Shown here: one piece after another, positions 7,410-8,952 of the stretch
Position numbering within the stretch: position 1 is the stretch's first letter
Layout of the letters: each line of letters opens with the position of its first letter
Assembly: GCA_947178045.1 (NCBI GenBank)
Contig: CAMWWR010000047.1
Coordinates: forward strand, 1 to 8,952
Origin: an uncultured Clostridia bacterium
GTDB lineage: Bacteria > Bacillota > Clostridia > Lachnospirales > Lachnospiraceae
Direction: 5' to 3'
DNA length: 8,952 nt
Position numbers and translations under genes: made by a program
Notes under the pieces: model-generated
Seen by the model: only the letters and a program-made list of their open reading frames with translations
Told to the model about the DNA's origin: nothing
Database searches by the model: none

Positions 7410-7536
7410 GTTTGAAGCTTGAGTTTCCGCACTTTATGTGTCCGCTGCGTTTTTTTCCAAGCGAAAGCGTGTCCGTGCAGAAAGAAGCAGTTCCCGAACA
7501 CCCGAAATGTAAAGTGCGGAAACTCAAGATTTGAAG
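7410..7536. mobile_element. MITE-like element: 19-bp terminal inverted repeats, 8-bp flanking repeats
   Basis: CTTGAGTTTCCGCACTTTA (7418-7436) is perfectly repeated in inverted orientation at 7510-7528, bounding a 111-bp unit with a 73-base interior. The bases abutting the two ends, GTTTGAAG (7410-7417) and ATTTGAAG (7529-7536), agree at seven of eight positions, as expected of a target-site duplication with one later change. The interior has no credible ORF and holds a GTGTCCG direct repeat (7438-7444 and 7469-7475). This is the arrangement of a non-autonomous miniature transposable element. The parent family is not identifiable here; 8-bp duplications occur in ISL3 and IS256 families, among others. 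An alternative is a large hairpin terminator for the phosphoesterase gene that ends at 7562, but no T run follows the stem. Confidence 0.6.
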
Positions 7537-7561
7537 ATCCGAAATTTTCATACCCGGACCT

Positions 7562-8710
7562 TCAATCCGCCTGATTTTCCTTCTGCCCGGCTCCCTCGAT
7601 CCATATCTGAACATACTCGCAATTCGCCTGTGTGCGCAGCGGATATCCCCAGCCCGTGAAGCCGGAGGAGACGATCAGCGTGCTGCTGCCCTGCCTGTAA
7701 AGCCCGTAATTGTAATTTCCGAGCAGCTCGAGGATTGTTCCTGCCGGCCAGACCTGCCCCGCGTGCGTGTGCCCCGAAAGCATGAGATCGACGCCGGCCA
7801 CCTCGTTTCCCTCAAAATCCCTCGGCTGATGATCCACCAGAATAATATATTTTCCCCGGTCCGCGCCGCTCAGTATTTCCGCGGACGAAGCCCTCCCGGA
7901 ATTGCCTTCCCACGCGGCGTCATCCCTTCCCGCAAGAATCAACTCCCCGCCGAACTCCACGCTTTCATCGCGGAGTATCCGGACTCCGCCCGCGCGCGCC
8001 GCGGCCTCAAGCTCCTCCCTGCTGTACTGCTTTGTCCCGCTGTATGGCTGAAGATCATGATTGCCGTACACATAGTATGTTCCGTAGGTGCTCTTGATCC
8101 CGCCGAGCACGCGGAACACCTCCTGCATCGACTCCTTCGAGGTTCCCTCCTCGACAATATCTCCGCCCAGAATAACGATGTCCGGATGCAGGCCGCTGAT
8201 CTCCTCCGCCTTCTCCTTTAACAGCGACGTATCCTGTATCGTATCATAATGCGTGTCCGTGATCAGTATGATATGATAGCTTCCGATCGGCTTCTGCGTC
8301 GAGATCTTATATTCCGTCGACACAATATGCCTCATATTATATGCGCCGTAGCCGAGCAGCAGCGCCGACCCGAGCAGCGCCAGCGCGCCGCTGCGGTACA
8401 GGATTCGGCAGCGCCGGTATGCGGGCCGCGCAGGATCCCCGTGCTTCCTCCAGAGTCTTCGCACAAAGACCGCCAGCAGGTCAAAAACAAGAAAGAAGGC
8501 CAGGATATGCAGCGATATGACCGCGGGGAGACGCCACAGATTGATGCAGCCGCGCAGCAGCAGCACCGCGCCCAGCGCACTGATCACATTCCGCCATTTC
8601 TTCGAGATTTTCAGATAAAATTCCAGCAGTCTGCGGATGCAGAAAAAAGAATAGGCCCCCGCCACAGCGGCGACCGCGGCAAATATTACAAGCATAACGA
8701 CACGATTCAT
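7562..8710 (-). CDS. Membrane-anchored calcineurin-like metallophosphoesterase
   Basis: This 382-residue protein has an N-terminal membrane part and a C-terminal dimetal phosphoesterase domain. Four hydrophobic segments lie at about 4-24, 42-57, 62-84 and 107-126. The catalytic domain (about 143-372) shows every metal-ligand motif: TDTHYD (Asp152, His154), GGDIVEE (Asp184), GNHD (Asn217, His218), DHQP (His294) and GHTHAGQ (His314, His316). This pattern, with GHTHAGQ and a short N-terminal membrane part, resembles the YaeI/YkuE group, some of which act on lipid-linked or UDP-linked substrates; the actual substrate is unknown. With four helices, both ends would be on the same side; Arg/Lys-rich loops after segments 1 and 3 suggest a cytoplasmic catalytic domain is not excluded, so topology is open. 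AAGGAGG 8 bases before ATG at 8710 supports the start. It has its own promoter; no classical terminator follows, only the inverted-repeat element. Confidence 0.92.
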   Translation of the reverse strand: MNRVVMLVIFAAVAAVAGAYSFFCIRRLLEFYLKISKKWRNVISALGAVLLLRGCINLWRLPAVISLHILAFFLVFDLLAVFVRRLWRKHGDPARPAYRRCRILYRSGALALLGSALLLGYGAYNMRHIVSTEYKISTQKPIGSYHIILITDTHYDTIQDTSLLKEKAEEISGLHPDIVILGGDIVEEGTSKESMQEVFRVLGGIKSTYGTYYVYGNHDLQPYSGTKQYSREELEAAARAGGVRILRDESVEFGGELILAGRDDAAWEGNSGRASSAEILSGADRGKYIILVDHQPRDFEGNEVAGVDLMLSGHTHAGQVWPAGTILELLGNYNYGLYRQGSSTLIVSSGFTGWGYPLRTQANCEYVQIWIEGAGQKENQAD

Positions 8711-8729
8711 CCGTTCTTCCTCCTTTATG

Positions 8730-8750
8730 ACAGACCGGGACAGTGTCTGT
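8730..8750. repeat. Short inverted repeat in the phosphoesterase leader
   Basis: ACAGAC (8730-8735) and GTCTGT (8745-8750) form a 6-bp inverted repeat with a 9-base spacer, between the predicted transcription start and the ribosome binding site. It could be an operator or a small leader hairpin. It is short enough to be chance. Confidence 0.3.
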
Positions 8751-8783
8751 TACAAGTCCGCCGGCCGATCATTCATTACGGCA

Positions 8784-8813
8784 ATTTTACTACAAAATGC
8801 CGCCGTCGGACAA
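8784..8813 (-). promoter_or_regulatory. Candidate promoter for the phosphoesterase gene
   Basis: On the minus strand, TTGTCC (-35, 8808-8813, four of six) is followed after 18 bases by TAAAAT (-10, 8784-8789, five of six). Transcription would start near 8777, giving a leader of about 67 bases. The score is moderate and no better candidate is seen in the 242 bases to the right edge. Confidence 0.45.
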
Positions 8814-8842
8814 GCCCCTTCTGAGCAATTTCCTGAGAAAAG

Positions 8843-8888
8843 AAAAGGGGGAGAAGGAAGTCTTCTTCTCAGAAGCAGCCATTCTCCC
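8843..8888 (-). terminator. Possible terminator of a minus-strand gene beyond the right edge
   Basis: GGGAGAA (8849-8855) pairs with TTCTCCC (8882-8888). Inside it a CTTCT/AGAAG hairpin with a 4-base loop (8862-8875) can form. On the minus strand the stem is followed by CC and then TTTTC-rich sequence, a plausible but imperfect T tract. Its position, just upstream of the phosphoesterase promoter, fits the end of a preceding gene, but two minus-strand frames are open to the edge and I cannot tell which, if any, codes. Confidence 0.35.
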
Positions 8889-8952
8889 GCAAACCTGCTG
8901 TAATTTTTCGCCCGGATCCGCCTGAACCCCGGCTGTGCTTTTCCTGTTCCGC

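Noticed and set aside
8743..8925. Plus-strand frame of 60 codons starting at GTG
   Set aside because: It begins in the phosphoesterase leader with no ribosome binding site and runs antisense to its promoter; product has no recognisable feature.

Overview
The window looks like chromosomal DNA from a GC-rich member of the Clostridia, most likely a Lachnospiraceae-type Firmicute. The grounds are the strong AGGAGG-like ribosome binding sites, sigma-A type promoters, a PcrA-type helicase, and small conserved-looking hypothetical proteins of a kind I associate from memory with that family. The genus cannot be named from sequence alone. I see no complete insertion sequence, transposase, CRISPR array, tRNA, rRNA or phage module, and no clear defence or biosynthetic system.

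Layout, left to right. (1) 1-1791 (+): the C-terminal three quarters of a PcrA/UvrD helicase gene running in from the left edge. (2) 1909-2253 (+): a 114-residue single-pass membrane protein with three 9-residue repeats and an acidic tail. It has its own extended -10 promoter and a strong terminator (2281-2329). (3) 2395-3264 (-): a 289-residue, highly charged, coiled-coil-like protein of unknown function. (4) 3265-3503: a divergent intergenic region with overlapping promoter-like motifs and a long rod-like inverted-repeat structure (3327-3433). (5) 3504-3953 (+): a small membrane-anchored protein resembling an FMN-binding-like fold, probably starting at TTG, with its stop codon inside a bidirectional terminator. 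(6) 4022-5818 (-): a 598-residue three-domain SGNH/GDSL hydrolase with all catalytic blocks intact. (7) 5819-6171: a 353-base gap with a terminator-like folded region and a weak promoter. (8) 6172-7263 (-): a secreted beta-rich protein ending in a bacterial Ig-like domain, driven by a near-consensus promoter. (9) 7410-7536: a compact element with perfect 19-bp terminal inverted repeats flanked by near-identical 8-bp direct repeats, resembling a MITE-type insertion just upstream of that promoter. (10) 7562-8710 (-): a membrane-anchored calcineurin-like metallophosphoesterase. (11) 8711-8952: its promoter region and a possible terminator for a minus-strand gene beyond the right edge.

The genes appear to be mostly single-gene transcription units, each with its own promoter and/or terminator, rather than one operon. 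No shared pathway is evident. The helicase is housekeeping; the SGNH hydrolase, secreted Ig-like protein and ectodomain phosphoesterase point loosely to glycan or envelope metabolism. The most interesting items are the MITE-like element at 7410-7536 and the unexplained folded region at 3327-3433.
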